Part shown: positions 1-13,015 of the stretch, piece by piece | How positions within the stretch are numbered: the stretch's first letter is position 1 | How the letters are laid out: every line of letters starts with the position of its first letter | From: Cryptomeria japonica | Lineage: Eukaryota; Streptophyta; Pinopsida; Cupressales; Cupressaceae | Assembly: GCF_030272615.1 (NCBI RefSeq) | Contig: NC_081405.1 | Location: 317,053,041-317,117,040, forward strand | DNA: 64,000 bases | Reading direction: 5' to 3' | Made by a program: the position numbers and the translations under genes | The notes under the pieces: model-generated | What the model was told of the DNA's origin: nothing | The model's input: only the letters and a program-made list of their open reading frames with translations | Database searches by the model: none

Positions 1-2193
1 GTATTTAAGAATGTTTAGGATTTTTCTTTGGAGATCTTTATTTGTGTTAAAAAAGGTTATGTTGGACTTCAAAGTGTTGATATCCTGTCCAGAGATGGTA
101 GAGTAGTTGTTTAAGATTTTTTTGAGTGCTTTTGCTTCTATTATATTGCTTAGTCCAAACAACATGGTGTCATCAACAAATTGTTGATGGGTAATAGGCT
201 CCAAGTCAGAAGTAATTTTAATACCATTGAGCTGTTGTGTTTCTCTTGCCCTATTGATCACTCTTCCTAATGATTCTACCATGATGATAAAAAGAAAGGG
301 GGAGAGGGGATCCCCCTGTCTGAGACCTCTTGAGATTTCAAAAAAACCTTCTGAGGCCCCATTGACTAGGATTGACACCCTGGGTGTAGCAATGCATTCA
401 AAGACCAAATTTATCCATTTCTTATTGAACCTAAAAGATTCAAGACATTTGCATAGAAAGTGCCAGTCTACTTTCATACGCTTTTTTAATATCAAGTTTA
501 ATCATCATGCTTGGTACCTCATTTTTTTGTACTGAATGGATTACTTCTTAAGCAATGATTATACCATCATAAATGGATTTGCTAGGCACAAAACTAGTCT
601 GTTCCTCACTGATGATTAAGGGGAGAAGTTTGTAATTGGACGAAAGTCTTCAAAATAGTCCACTGTTTTCTTTTTTTGGATTAAAGTTATGAATGTGTTA
701 TTTAGTTCTCTTAGAATCTTTCCTGAGTTCCTCGTCCCTTCTAAGGCCTCTGATATTTCCTTTCCCATGAAGCTCTAGCATTTTTGAAAAAAGTGTGCTG
801 GGAACCCTTCAGGGCCAGGGGCCTTATCCGGACCCATTTGAAATAAGGCTATTTCCACTTCTTCCATAGATAATTTTTTATTAAGAATTAAGTTGTGTTC
901 TTTAGATATTAATTTTGGGATGCATTTTAAGAATTCGCTCTCCTTAGTCCACTTAGAGCCTTCTTTATTATTAAGGATAGTTTTAAAATACTCAACAACT
1001 TCCCTGGCTATCAGCTCGGGACCATCACTGAAGTCTCTTGAGTTCAATTTTATCTTGATGATTCTGTTAATAGATCTACACTATTTTGTGCTATTGTGGA
1101 AGAAGCTTGTGTTTCTATCCCTAGCCTCCAACCAATGTTCCTTGGATTTTTGTTTCTAGTATATTTCTTCTCTGGCTAGGATTTCTTCATACTGGGCCAA
1201 ATTGAATTTCTCCTTTTGATATAGTATGTTATTCATCCCAAGCCTAATTACCTCCTCATTAGTTTTTTCCATTTCCTTCTTAATCTCTATTTTTTGTGTG
1301 AAGATATTTCCAAAGTGTACTTTGTTCCAAATTGTTAATTGTTGCTTTATCTTTTTTAGTTTGGTTACTATTTTGAAAGTTTTAGAGCCTATGACTTCCA
1401 CTTCATTCCACCATTTTTCAATTAGTTGTATTACATTTTCATCCCTCAGCCACATTTTTTCAAAGCAAAAGGGGGTTTTAGTTGGCTTTAGTTCTTCTGA
1501 TATGATCAATTGGATCGGGAAGTGGTCTGATCCTGAGAATGGGAGGACAGAGGACTCAAAAGTCTATGTGAGATTCCCACAAAGGAAGAATCTATCAAGT
1601 TTTTCTGCAATGTTGCAGAAACCTTGTCTTTTGTTATTCCAAGTGAAAGCATCAATTCTGGTCTTTAATTCCAACAAGTTACATTTATGTGTCCAATCCT
1701 TGAAATCCTGACATGTTTGGGTCATTTTTTTATTACCACCCCATTTTTCCTTGGGGTCTAAGATTGCATTGAAATCCCCACCTATTATGTATACTTGTTC
1801 AATGTCGCTTAAAAGGAAATTCTCAATTTCATCCCAGACTTGTCTTTTTGCTTGTGTTTGGATAGGTCCATAGACATTAATTATAATAAATTTTAAGTTG
1901 CTTTTGATGCTTATAACCCTGCCACACATCCAATTTGGGCTTTTACTTATAAGTTTGAAGGATATTTGCCTAGGATCCCATATGATGGCCAGTCCACCTG
2001 AGGCACCACAAGCAATTTGTCCTTCTAATTCTCTAATGCCTAATTTTCTATTTAGGTTTGTCATTTCATTATTATTTAGTTTGGTTTCCTGTATTAATAA
2101 TAATTCTGGATTGTATTTAGCAATGTAACGCTTAAAGATGCATTTCTTGTTAGGGGCATTCAGGACCCTAACATTCCAAGTAAGGAGTTTCAT
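1..2193 (-). pseudogene. LINE ORF2: endonuclease and reverse transcriptase, disrupted
   Basis: Starts MKLLTWNVRVLN, the first motif of APE-type endonucleases. Further motifs follow in order: the catalytic-glutamate motif QETK, GGDFNA, DAFTWNN, and, after an in-frame TAG at 1564-1566, a GSDHFPI motif with the catalytic SDH. A linker (1156-1509) leads to the RT N-terminus, with KAPGPEGFPAHFFQ at about 775-860. Between 1 and 775 are pieces of the RT palm: a LDIKKAYE block, a GDPLSPFLFI block (complement of about 285-325) and the catalytic FVDD (169-180). Nonsense codons at 1564 and 1156 keep the same frame. The palm region is shifted between frames. The protein would nick DNA and prime reverse transcription at the target; this copy cannot. 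Confidence 0.88.
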
Positions 2194-3587
2194 AACCCTA
2201 TTGGAAGGTTCTTCCCCTTCCCTGCCTCAAAAAGGTTTGTGATTTTAGTTTGTCCCACAGTGCTTCCAGCTTTGGTTAGCAATTCAGAAATTGATTTTCT
2301 CCCCCTCTTTTTTAGTTTGGAGGCAACATCTAGGGGTAAGCAGGTGTCAATGGTTTTAGTTATCCCCAGGTTGTCCATTTTATCCATTGCTGCATCATAA
2401 TTGAGGTTTTGTACCTCTCCCTCGATTATATTAAGTTTGCATAATTCTCTTGCTAGTAGTTTTTTTTGTAATGCTAGTTCCTCCTCATCTTCTATTTCAT
2501 TAATGAACAGTTCAATAAGGTCATTTGTAACTTCATTGCCAACATACTCAAGTATGGATTTATTTTCTTTTTCCCTCCTTGCATCCCAATCCATATTCTT
2601 GTTACTGTTGCTTATGTTGGAGTTTCTTTTCTTTATATTTTTCCCTTTTTTTTTTTCCATTTCCTTTTTTGTTCTTATTCTTTTTCTTTTTTTTTAAGCC
2701 TTTTACCTTTTCTGCTTCATGTGGTGTGAGGTGATTATCTAGTGCTTCAATGTTTTCCTCTAGATTTTTGGTGCCATCTGTTGTTTTATCCTGGTTATCA
2801 ATGTTGACTTCTAACCTAAGGGGGCTATTATCTATAACAGTGTCAACGCTCTTTTCCTTAGAAGCCATGTTTGCTAATGGCGTAACAGTTTTCTTATCAC
2901 TTCCATTATTCTCTATATCATTCCTGCTTTGTTTCATCACTAGTTCTTTAGGTGTGTTTTCAATTTTTGTTTCATATTTTTCACATTCTACCATTTTTTG
3001 AATGTTTACAAATTCCCTAGCCCTGGGGTTTTGTTTGTTAAACACAAAACCACCTTCTGGATTGAATTTTATATTTATATCCAAATCTATTCTCGAAACA
3101 GTCTTAGCCTTAGTACATTCTTTCTTAGTATTCTAAATAGGGGAGATCACAACCATGGATGTGATATCACTCATGAGGATCTCCAGTTGAATTTCATAGA
3201 TTGAGGGGTTTGTGATATTTTAATGGGTTCGAATTTTAGTTTTTTTATCTCAACGTTGGCTAGAATTCTGATATCAAAGGATTCCATGTAATTATCCTCC
3301 AAACCTTCAAACCCTCCTAAAAATTCCCCTAATCTTTTAAGGGTATGGTTGTGGATTAATTCTACCAGCATATGAGGGAGTTGAATCCATTTCGAAACCC
3401 TAAGTTTCTCAAAATCTGTGGGGGAGAAATTGGGTTTCCAATTAAAAAATTTGAAACAATACCCTTTAAAGAATCTGTGATTGTTTCTAAGTAAATTATT
3501 TTTCAGTTCACAAGAATTGTATTTGATAAACAAAAAATCATTGTCCAAGCAGGTAATACTTATCTGATTTTCCATGACAGACTTCAA
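2190..3587 (-). pseudogene. LINE ORF1 (DUF4283-like Gag protein), frameshifted
   Basis: The N-terminal part (3171-3587) has the plant LINE ORF1 pattern: an aromatic FNWKPNF block followed by WIQLPHML, then a GEFLGG stretch. This is the signature of the DUF4283 domain, an RNA-binding Gag-like module. Downstream, 2602-3084 and 2190-2660 are lysine- and glutamate-rich, low-complexity and in shifted frames, so at least two frameshifts are present. I see no CCHC zinc knuckle, which many plant LINE ORF1 proteins have. The last codons give a TGA stop at 2190-2192 that overlaps the ATG of the endonuclease ORF (2191-2193). The start at 3587 is the first Met of the conserved block and may not be the true N-terminus. 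Confidence 0.75.
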
Positions 3588-4400
3588 CCACTAGAAGACA
3601 TCAGATGTCGTTGCACCAAAACCAAACCATTTGCCGAAGAGCCCTAGATCATTGTAACATTCCCACAGTTCAATCTGTATGTTTGCCGCTTATAATCAAA
3701 TGTTATCTATGTTGAAGAATGACGACTATTGGGTGTTTTTAGGGTATTGCTTAGGGACGGATCCCTCCTCGCTTCTGGAATGGGTGGATGATTTTGAGCT
3801 TATCGTGGAGGTTCTTCTTAACCCAAATTTTATTCTATTGGCCCCAGAGGCCACGTCTCTTTGGTGTCAAGAGAAAATCTCTGCATGGGAGAGTGGAAGC
3901 CTTGAGAACCCTCCCTTGTTAGGGAACCAATTAACCCGCAAGGCCTTTGAATTATTATGAGAAACCCCTTTCTGTTGAAATGAAGGATTTTCTTGAATTT
4001 TTTAGGGTACCCTTGAGAGCCCCTGAGTCTGTTTCCAGGCCGGCTTTGCTGGAGATGAGGAAGGACCGTTTGATTTCCTCTGGCCAAGAAGTAAACCCTT
4101 TGGAGCCTCGATGACCAATCTGCAGATCCCATTAAGCTTTAAATTCATCGAGTTTGCACCTGGGGCACATGAGTGAGAGGTATTTAGGACATCAAATCTA
4201 TTTGAGGTGCCCACGATATTTTTATGGACCCCCAGAGGATAAAAACCAGTCTGCCATGTCTCGATAATCCTCCCTTGCCTTCAAGGGTGTTTCAAAGGGT
4301 TTGCAGAAATGATTCTACCATTCGCATTATTTTGCATCTTTGCCATTTTTTTCCGGCAATCACAAAAATAGAGTTTTTTTTTTCCTCAATATCTCTAAAA
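3588..4400. other. Unassigned stretch, richer in GC than its surroundings
   Basis: No family recognised. The bases are visibly richer in GC than the next 1.2 kb. On the plus strand 3679-3960 is open for 93 codons (begins MFAAYNQMLSMLKNDDYW) and related open pieces continue in other frames to about 4220. It could be the 5' untranslated or N-terminal region of the LINE read on the other strand, or a decayed gene fragment. There is no motif to decide. Confidence 0.3.
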
Positions 4401-6763
4401 GACTAACTTATATTAAATTTTATTTTTAATAAAATTTATTCCCAACTAAATTTTATATCCAATACAATAAACTTAAATCCCAAAATTTTCAATAAGATTT
4501 ATTTCTCATTCAAGTTTTTTTTTTTTTATTAAAATGAACAAATAAAATAATTTCCCCTAAACTTATATAATTCCAAAAATTTAAATAATAATTAAATTTA
4601 TTTCTAAAGTAAATAACAATTTCATAGAGATACAATTAAAAGACTGCCATAGCCAATAGTGGAACAAAAACAAACAAGAGGGAATGATTTCTCTGGTAAA
4701 TCCCATTCCTCCCAAATCTTGCAATTTCCATTCATAATAAAAATCTTGGCAATATTTTCTATAACAACTTTCCCAATTTTCTCAAAATTTAATCCACAGA
4801 CACCCAAAAATAGCTTCTTTCCATTAAACTAGAAATTAACTTCAGGTATGGACTTTAGCTAAGAACAAAATTAATCAGATAGGATATAACAATCATCTTA
4901 ACACACACATCATTCAGAAGATAGAAGAAATGGAAATATTTTCTTAAAACAACAATCAAAAGAAGCCACCCAACCCGGTATAGCTTTCCTGGAAGAAATC
5001 TGTAGAAGAGCCCTAATCTTTTCAACAAGCTTCCAAATAAATTTCTTCACCTAAATCCCTAACCTGTTTCCAGTGTCCCCTAAAATAATGACCTATTCCC
5101 CTTTTTAAACTAAAATTCTAGGTTGAATATCTTTTTCCCCAAAGCCTAAATTTAGTAATAAAGCAATTTTATTTTCTTTTCCAATTTTCTAACAAAGGGA
5201 TAAGTTAACATGCAATAATTAAAAATCATTTTTCTTTCTTTTCCTTTCTCATGCAAATTAATTAATTTTCTAAAAAAAGAAATTAAAGCAATACTTTAAT
5301 TCTAATTAATTTTTTAATTCATTTATTTATTTATTCTTTTATTCTTTTATTTATTTAAAATTCTAGGAACAATAAATGAGATTAATCTAATTTATTTTTC
5401 ACTAAAATTAAAATAAAATATATTTCTAATATCAAGCAGCTTGCAACTTAATTTAATAACTTCCTTTAATTAATTAAATTTATAATCTCAATGCATACAA
5501 AAATCAACTATGAGATAACTCCATAAAATTAATTAATTAAATCAAATCCACTAAAACACACAAACTGAACAAATATCACGCAAATACTCATAAAAAGATC
5601 AAACGACAAAATACGAAGGCCGAACTAACTGACTGGATGACCAACTGACAACACTCACACGAGTGTAAATGAATAAAATAGGGTCAACTACTATCTCCTG
5701 CACTTCCATCAGAAAATATAAGGCATGCTCAGACCTATGAAGTTTGGTGGAGATAATACCCATACCTACCCGGTACTTGTACCTGCAATATACTGCATCA
5801 CCAAACCACACATGCATATATACAATATAGAAAACATGACATACACACCGATGAAGGACAATCACTATGTTCCCTGTCTCACTGAAATGAGTGAAGGAAA
5901 ATCGTCCCCTTACATCCAATACACTCTCAAACACACAACATATAATTCCACATTGCATAGATAAAGTAAAGTGTCAGTACATAGCAATAATCCATAAAAT
6001 GTCATAAATCACAAGTACTGAAATACTGAAAATAAATTATGCATCTCATATCTAGATAAAGCATGAAATAATGTCATAAAAATCTGAAAAACACATCATG
6101 GTAATGTATCCACTGAAAACAAACAATAATAAAATATGAGTCTAATAAGTTCAAACGACTAGGGGTACTACAACAATAATCAAGTTTGCAGTCTCTATAC
6201 TCTAAAAGTACAATCATAAAAGGAGTATAAAAAAAATTATGAAGTTTTATTATTCGTATCACAATTAAGGAATGTATGACCAATTATATGTGTAAGAGTA
6301 AGTTCTACAGTAATCTTGGTGTTTGTAGAGCAAAATTCAGCCCTTATCATAGAGTTTTAGTCACAAGGAATTGTTTTCAAAAAGGTACAATTATTTCTAA
6401 AATAAAAAGTGTCCTTGATAGTGAAGAGAATACATGACATATTACAAAGAGAAGAGATAGTGAGTTAAGCATTATAATTATTTGAGAAAATGATATTAAA
6501 TAGTAAAACAACCACTAAGGAGCAATACCTATACTTAAAGGATAGAGGCAATGTTTAATATAAGCAGACAATAATGATCAATGAAGTCCCTACCAAATCA
6601 TATTTTTTAGTCCTTAAATGGAGCCTTTCAATAGGTTTTGACATCACCAAAACCTATGACAGAGATAAAAATATGCAATGAAGAGACAATATATAGTCAA
6701 TATAGTTAAAAGGACATTATTGCAATCACAATATACATTCAAAGTGATAGTTCTGATACTAAA
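4401..6763. other. AT-rich non-coding DNA
   Basis: From 4401 to about 5600 the DNA is strongly AT-rich, with A and T runs and ATTAATTAA repeats. From 5600 to 6763 composition is more balanced, but no open frame carries a recognisable domain. I see no RNA gene, terminal repeat or conserved motif. Confidence 0.5.
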
Positions 6764-8288
6764 TGTAAGTACAGATCCAATAGCCAACAAGATGAGAGGG
6801 GGGGTGAATCATACAAACTTAATCTTCTATAAAAACATCAGATTCAACCTCGGTAACATATACTTTAGTAATATAACCAAAACTGTTAAACATGCAAACT
6901 CAAAAGCATATAAACATCATAAAACTCATAACACCAGATTTAACGTGGAAACCCAAATAGGGAAAAACCACTGTGGGATTTTGGACCCACTAAGAAATAT
7001 ACTCTTCTAGAGTATGCTCGGTTAAAAGCAAATCCTGTTAAAGATTACAAACACATTTCTAGATGTGACCCAGTTAAGGGATTTCCCTCAGATCTATTAG
7101 GATCTTCACCTTGTTAGAAGTGACCTTGTTAAAGGATTTCAAACACTCAATCAGAATGTCACCTTGCTAGAGGGTTTTACAAATAAGATTGTTAAGTCCA
7201 TTCAGTTAAGAGATTTTCTGTCACTTTCACAAAATAATAGTAGTAAAATCTATTTGCAACTTCACATCTAAAATGATAAAGCAGATTCTTATTTGTTCAA
7301 TACAATCTAGACATAGAACTAATCTTGTCCATCTGTTGGGCTTCTATACTCTGTTATTCAAACAGGTCTTCAAGCTTCAGTGCTCGGTAATCACTATGTA
7401 GCATCCCTGTGCATACACTTGCCCGCATACATTGTTTATCAACAGTTTCCTATTTATAAATAATTATCTAACCACTTAATCTCCTTGATCACATTTCCCA
7501 TGATCAATCATAGCCATCAGATCTTCAATCTTGTCCAGGTTTAATGCATCTTTCGACCTAAAAATGTTTTACCTCGCCTAGGAACTTGCATTTATTTCTT
7601 GGAACTTGTGCCAGGGTATTGTGGTTCAATCTGAACTGTAGATCTTCATGTCGACTTTCCTTTGCCATAGATTCATTAACAAACTATATTTATGGCATAC
7701 CAATCATTTAATCAGTTCCAGCTCATCAGCATTCTTCATTAAATAATGCATGTAAACATTTAATGCATTATGTTATAGCTTAGTTACAACTCGGTTATAA
7801 CTCGGTAAATACTAAAATTCACTTGGTAGACATTCCACCTTCATTAACCAATAGCGATAATCTTAGGGTTTACCAACTAGGTTCCTTAGGGTTTACCGAC
7901 TAGGTTCTTTGCTTGGTAACATAGTATAGTATTAACCTTACAATTTACAACATATGTATGATGTCAAAACAATCTAAACATCATGATCTCATCATTGTCT
8001 GACTCGGTAATAGTTGCCCATTGAATACCTTATTCATCCTCTTATTCATCATAATCTTTCCTGTGTCTTTTACCGACATCTTTATATTCTTCAAATCATA
8101 CTTCTCAAGATATGGCAACATCATACTGAATTAGAAAATCAATTTCTTGACATCAATGACAAAATAATAATATCAAGATAGTAAACATCCCTAATCAGTT
8201 ATATCCATAATCATCAACAACCTTCTCAATATCCATATTGAAATGCCAACAATCTTTCATTGTCTATTATAATGCTATATTGCCAACA
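6764..8288 (-). mobile_element. Solo LTR of the element-K copia family
   Basis: This stretch matches, end to end, the LTR at 56740-58273 and the partial one at 62963-64000. It begins TGTAAG and ends GCCAACA, and carries the same GATGAGAGGGGGGGTGAATC block, the ACGTGGAAACCC/GGGAAAAACC block and the repeated TTAGGGTTTACCGACTAGGTT segment. No polypurine tract, primer site or Gag/Pol sequence flanks it, so it is a solo LTR, the usual product of recombination between the two LTRs of one element. The five bases outside each end (CTAAA, CAAAG) do not match well, so no target duplication is claimed. It points in the same direction as element K. Confidence 0.85.
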
Positions 8289-10780
8289 CAAAGTACTATT
8301 TTAATCAGAGTTCACAACTTCATTTAATATTATTTTAGAATAACACCCTTGCAATGACAACCACAATCATTAAAGGAATGTCACAGTGCCATGTGTATTC
8401 ACAAACATAAAGGATAAAATAGAAACTTCAAACTTGGGGGTCTACAAAAAGAACAAGGAGAAGTTTTTTCAAATTTTTACTGTCCAAACAATGAGAGAGT
8501 AATCTAGGTGTAAGGCTACAAGAGTTGAATGGAACAAATATAGTGCATAAGTGAAGAGATTTAATACATTGTCAAAGATAGGTTGATAGTCACAGTCACT
8601 ACAATAATGATAGTGAAGACAAATTCATATCAAAAGGACAATTAGAAATTATCACAACAATGATCAACCAGAACCTCAATAACAATCAAACTCAATCCTC
8701 AAGGTAGTTGGAAGTTTTCAAGACATGGGTTATCAAGTCAACAATTCCAACCACAGTGTTCAATATAAAATGCACGATACAGTCATGCTAATTCCATCAT
8801 TTCTACAAAACCCAAATGTCAAATTGGTTGAATTGTTCACAAAGATTAGATACCATCAAGGAAAAAACACCTAGTGAAAATTGCACATACCTAGTTTGTA
8901 TTTCTCAAAATAAACTCACCAAAATATTTATCTTTTTGCATGAAAATTGAAGAATCCATAATGTTAGTGACAAAAAAATAATAGACAAAACAAAGCATAC
9001 AAGGTTGTTTTGAAGAATAATACAGTACCATAAAATGAAGACACAAATAATCATTGTCCAAAGTCTTCAAAAAGCTAGAATTGAGACGATAAAATAAAGT
9101 TCATAATACAATCTCAATGGCTAGGGAAGATCGAAATAAATTCATTTATTGTAGTCGAGCCAAGATGGTGGTGGTATAGTTAAAAATATGTTTTTCTTAC
9201 ATTCAAAATAGCTTTTTCATAGAGATATCAATCTATGCCATGACAATAATTTACAAATATATAGTTATGTCATGGTGTATAATCATATTTGCAGCCACTA
9301 AGACGTCTAAGCTAAGCATCCAAAAAATAATAAATCTTACACCCAAAGAGATCTGTCATAGAATCAGAGCAAAGTCAAATGACGGGTCATTGCCAAAAGA
9401 TATAAGGTAGCACTTGAAAATATTTTAACAGTGAGGATCATGTTAAGATTATACAAGTTTTTTGAGACAAGTTACAGTAATTATAGAGACAAGGGGATAG
9501 TGAATGGAAGCCTATACTACTATCATCCATTAGAAAAGCTCCTAAAGGCAAGTAATGGACCATTCCAGTTATAATAAAAGTCATACTCCTGCACCAATAT
9601 TCATAGTAGCAAAAGAGCTTGTTAATGTCAGCATCACAATGGATATGTATTTATAATTTGTTGTCCTAATAATAGTTATATGAATCAAAACACAAGATTT
9701 TCAACGACGTATAATAGCAAGAGATCCATAGAAATGGCATACTATAAGCAATATTAAAAGAACAGTACTACAGGTAAAAAGGAAGGAAGTTTTTAAAGAT
9801 TATAAGGAATATCATATGCTCCTACATCATGAGTAGAATATCTGTAAGAAAATATTCCTTAGCAACGAGAAAAGATAAATCAAAAAATTCCTTAAAGAAC
9901 ACATGATCTAATGGTAAATGATAATTTTCAAAGACAAACATGGAAGCCCAAAAGACATTCAAAGAATTCATGAATACAGTGCCAAAATTTATTTTCATGA
10001 CTTCAAAGAAACTTTGTCACATCTGGAAAATGATTAGCTCTTAGGGTTTTCGACAATGATAATAGAAGAAAGAGTACTAATGATTATACAGAACATATCT
10101 ATATTTAGGATTCTCATTCAAAAATACCCTAATATAGATATGCACATGAATTAAAATACTTTATTGCAGCCCTAAAAATGTAGTCCAAAGCATGTATTTA
10201 CAGTCATTTTGCAACCTTCTGGTAACCAGACATGAGGAGATGAAGTAAAATATCACACACTGTGCAAACAATTGAAGAGAAGTTTGAGCTTAATATAAAG
10301 GAAGCACCATTTCAAAACCCCAGTTCGACCCAATGAGTGCATGGTGGCCACCAACAACGAAGGAAAATAAAATAAAAAGGGTGCTATAATTAGGGTTTTT
10401 GAGTTACTAATGTATGCCCTAGTTCGAAGGTTCAAATGGGCCTTTTTTTTTTAAGAAAAACAAATTCATGTATTGTAAAACCCTAAATAAAGGGACAAAG
10501 GCTTTAAAACAATTAAAAAAGCCTTATTTATTTTTGCCTCATATTAAGGAAATTATATTTTTATATAATTTTATTAAAAGATTTATTTATTTGAAAAAAA
10601 AAATTAATAAAAATATATTAAAATATTAAATTGGAAGTATGTAAAGAAAATTGAAATTTTAATTTAATATTTAATTAAAACGAATTGTTTTAATTAAATG
10701 TTAAACTAAAATTATTTTAGGGATTAAAAGAAAAAGTATATATTTCCATGCAAGGTATGTAAGAAGGGGTTTGGTTTTAA
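8289..10780. other. Non-coding DNA, nothing recognised
   Basis: No open frame of note, no LTR ends, no tRNA- or rRNA-like sequence. The part from 10440 to 10780 is strongly AT-rich. The sequence may be old decayed transposon DNA, but I cannot assign it. Confidence 0.5.
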
Positions 10781-11760
10781 TCTAGCAACTATTTTTCACA
10801 TTAGAGGACATGCAACATTTCAGGGATAGAGATTTTTTTCAAGAGAGCTATATTTAGCAGCAGGCATGCAAAATTACAAAAGGAGGGAAGTTTTTAGTTA
10901 TCAGCTATTTTTGGCATCTTGGAGTTATATTTTTAGTAGAGAAGGATTGTTTCTTTTTAGAGCTATTTTTGGCCCACAGATATGCATATTTTTGGATAGT
11001 GAGTTTGTTTTTTAAATGGAGCTTTTTTGGGTGATATTGATAGTTCTATATTTGGCAGTGGGAGTTCTTTTTCATGCAGTTGTAGTTGAAGACCTTTTTG
11101 AGCATCATTGGTTATTTTTGACATATTTTGGCATGGGATTTTTTAGCTTTTTTGGGCAAATTCACCCAAGGCTTTTTCTCATGCAATTTTTTCTATTAGG
11201 GTTTTTGAAGGAGATGAGCTTCATGGGTTCTATATATTCTTTCTCCTCCTTTTTTCCCCCTGGTTCTTTCTTTCTGCATACACACTTTTGCAAAAAAGCA
11301 TTGTATCTCAACACTATAGTTTATTTTTAGTTCTATATAGCAAGATTCCTTTGATATTAAAGAGTTTCGTGAGTTTTCCTTCATAATTGTGCATGTTCAT
11401 TTTGTGGATTTGACAAGGATTTACTATGTTTTTTTATTTCAGAATCCTTTGAATTTCAGTTTCTTTCATGTGAATGTATCCTCTCTTTTCATATAATCAT
11501 AGGTTTTAGGTTGTGTAAAAGGGATAATTGTCAATTTGGTTGTGAAATAGGTTTTCCTTCCAATTTTATGATTTCCTTAACCTTCCTGCGAAATGTTTAT
11601 GTGGTTGAAGAGTACAATTACTTTGTGTGGGTGAAGTTCTATCATATTCTTGTGATTTTTTAGGCTATTACCATTATAATTTTGGTGTATCACCTCCTAG
11701 GTTGGTTGCATATTTTAATATTTTCAGATTATTTCTCACTCTTTTCCACATCAGCAATTT
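10781..11760. other. T-rich region with a recurring GCTATTTTTGGCA-like motif
   Basis: Between 10785 and 11140 a degenerate motif close to GCTATTTTTGGCA recurs about nine times (near 10788, 10847, 10903, 10926, 10961, 10986, 11021, 11048 and 11108) at irregular 25-60 base spacing, all on the plus strand. A TATA-like TCTATATATTC follows at about 11228. This could be the regulatory part of a decayed LTR or a diverged minisatellite. The 104-codon open frame at 11016 is an artefact of T-richness. Confidence 0.35.
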
Positions 11761-11899
11761 AGTTTTTAGGAGAGATTCAAGGGAAGCCGCCCCATAACTC
11801 AAAGATTCACCTTCACTTTGAGAAACCCATAGGCTTGAAGGTTTTTCCATGTTTCACAGGATTGCTTGGTTTCACACTTAGAATCACAAGTGCAATCCT

Positions 11900-13015
11900 C
11901 CATGACAATAGTAAAGTCATCATCTTTAGGATACCATAAACCATATGAAGTTGTACCTTGCAAATATTAGAATATCCTTTTTATTACACTTTCATGATTT
12001 TCTCTTGGATTACTTTGAAATCTTGACATAGTACTGACTGCATTCATTATATCTGGTCTAGTCTAAGTTAAATATAGAAAACCACGAATCATGGATTTAT
12101 ATCTTGTAGAATTTATTGAAGGGGATACATCCTTATTTAACAATTTTTCACTTGTAACAATAGGAGTACTAACCGGTTTAGAATTTTCCATACCAAATTT
12201 CTTCAACAGTTCCCTTAGATACTTAGTTTGATAGATAAAGATGCCTTTGTCGGTCTGAGTAATCTGTAAACCTATAAAAAATCTTATTTCTCCAATCATA
12301 GACATTTCAAATTCACTCTGCATATTATCAGAAAATTCTTTCCACAATTTTTCTTCACATTTCAAAAATAATATCATCAACAGATACTTCAATAAACAAA
12401 ATATCATCATTAGTGGTCTTATAATATAGGTTACTTTCAACACTATCTTTTATAAAATCAAGCTTCAAAAGACACTTATCCAACTTTGCACACCAAGCTC
12501 TAGGAGCCTGTTTTAGTCCATATAGGGCTTTCCTTAATATGCAAACCATATTTTTGTCATCTATCAGTAAAAATCCATCTGGATGCTCAATAAAGACTTC
12601 TTCTTCAAGTTCTCCATTTATAAATGCACACTGAACATCCATCTAATAGACCTTGTAGTTCTTATAGGCTACATAAGCAAGAAATAGTCTAACAGCTTCA
12701 ATTCTAGCTACCGTTGCAAAATTTTCACCATAATCAATTCCTTCATTCTGGGAATATCCTTTGCAAACCAATCTAGCCTTCTTTCTTACAATTTTTCCAT
12801 CCTCATTGAATTTGTTTCTAAAAACCCATTTAGTGCCAATAACATTTTTATTTTTAGGCTGAGGAACTAAAGTCCAAGTATTGTTCTTTTCTATCTAATC
12901 TAATTTATCTTCCATAGCTTTCATCCAACATTCATCTTTACAAGCTTCAATTACTGATGGTAGTTAAACCTAATAAATGAAAAATACCTCTTGATTTTCC
13001 AATCTTTTCCTTGTC
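11900..13015 (-). pseudogene. Element A reverse transcriptase and start of RNase H
   Basis: Copia RT with the signatures MDVQCAFINGELEEEVFIE and [12 protein letters not shown] (12520-12642), followed by a catalytic SVDD at 12373-12384, where copia normally has YVDD or FVDD. Then come GLQITQTDKGIFIYQTKYL and the KFGMENSKPVSTP block. The upstream RT part (KWVFRNKFNEDGKI-like) lies in 12643-12990. There are stops and at least one frameshift near 12400. Homology to element F ends near 11900, where RNase H should continue, so the 3' end was deleted or replaced. It would have made the cDNA copy of the element in cytoplasmic particles. Confidence 0.88.

Larger units (their letters stand above)
1..3587 (-). 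mobile_element. LINE (plant non-LTR retrotransposon), 3' end beyond window
   Basis: A minus-strand non-LTR retrotransposon. It reads, from right to left, an ORF1 with a DUF4283-like domain, an apurinic-type endonuclease and a reverse transcriptase whose FVDD core lies at 169-180. The window edge cuts off the rest of the RT, any RNase H and the poly-A tail. Several stops and frameshifts make this copy inactive. No 5' target-site duplication could be placed. Domain order and motifs match plant L1-type LINEs (established family knowledge). Confidence 0.88.

Noticed and set aside
11016-11330. 104-codon hydrophobic open frame as a membrane-protein gene
   Set aside because: Hydrophobicity follows from the T-rich sequence; no start context, no conserved motif, and it lies in a repeat-like tract.
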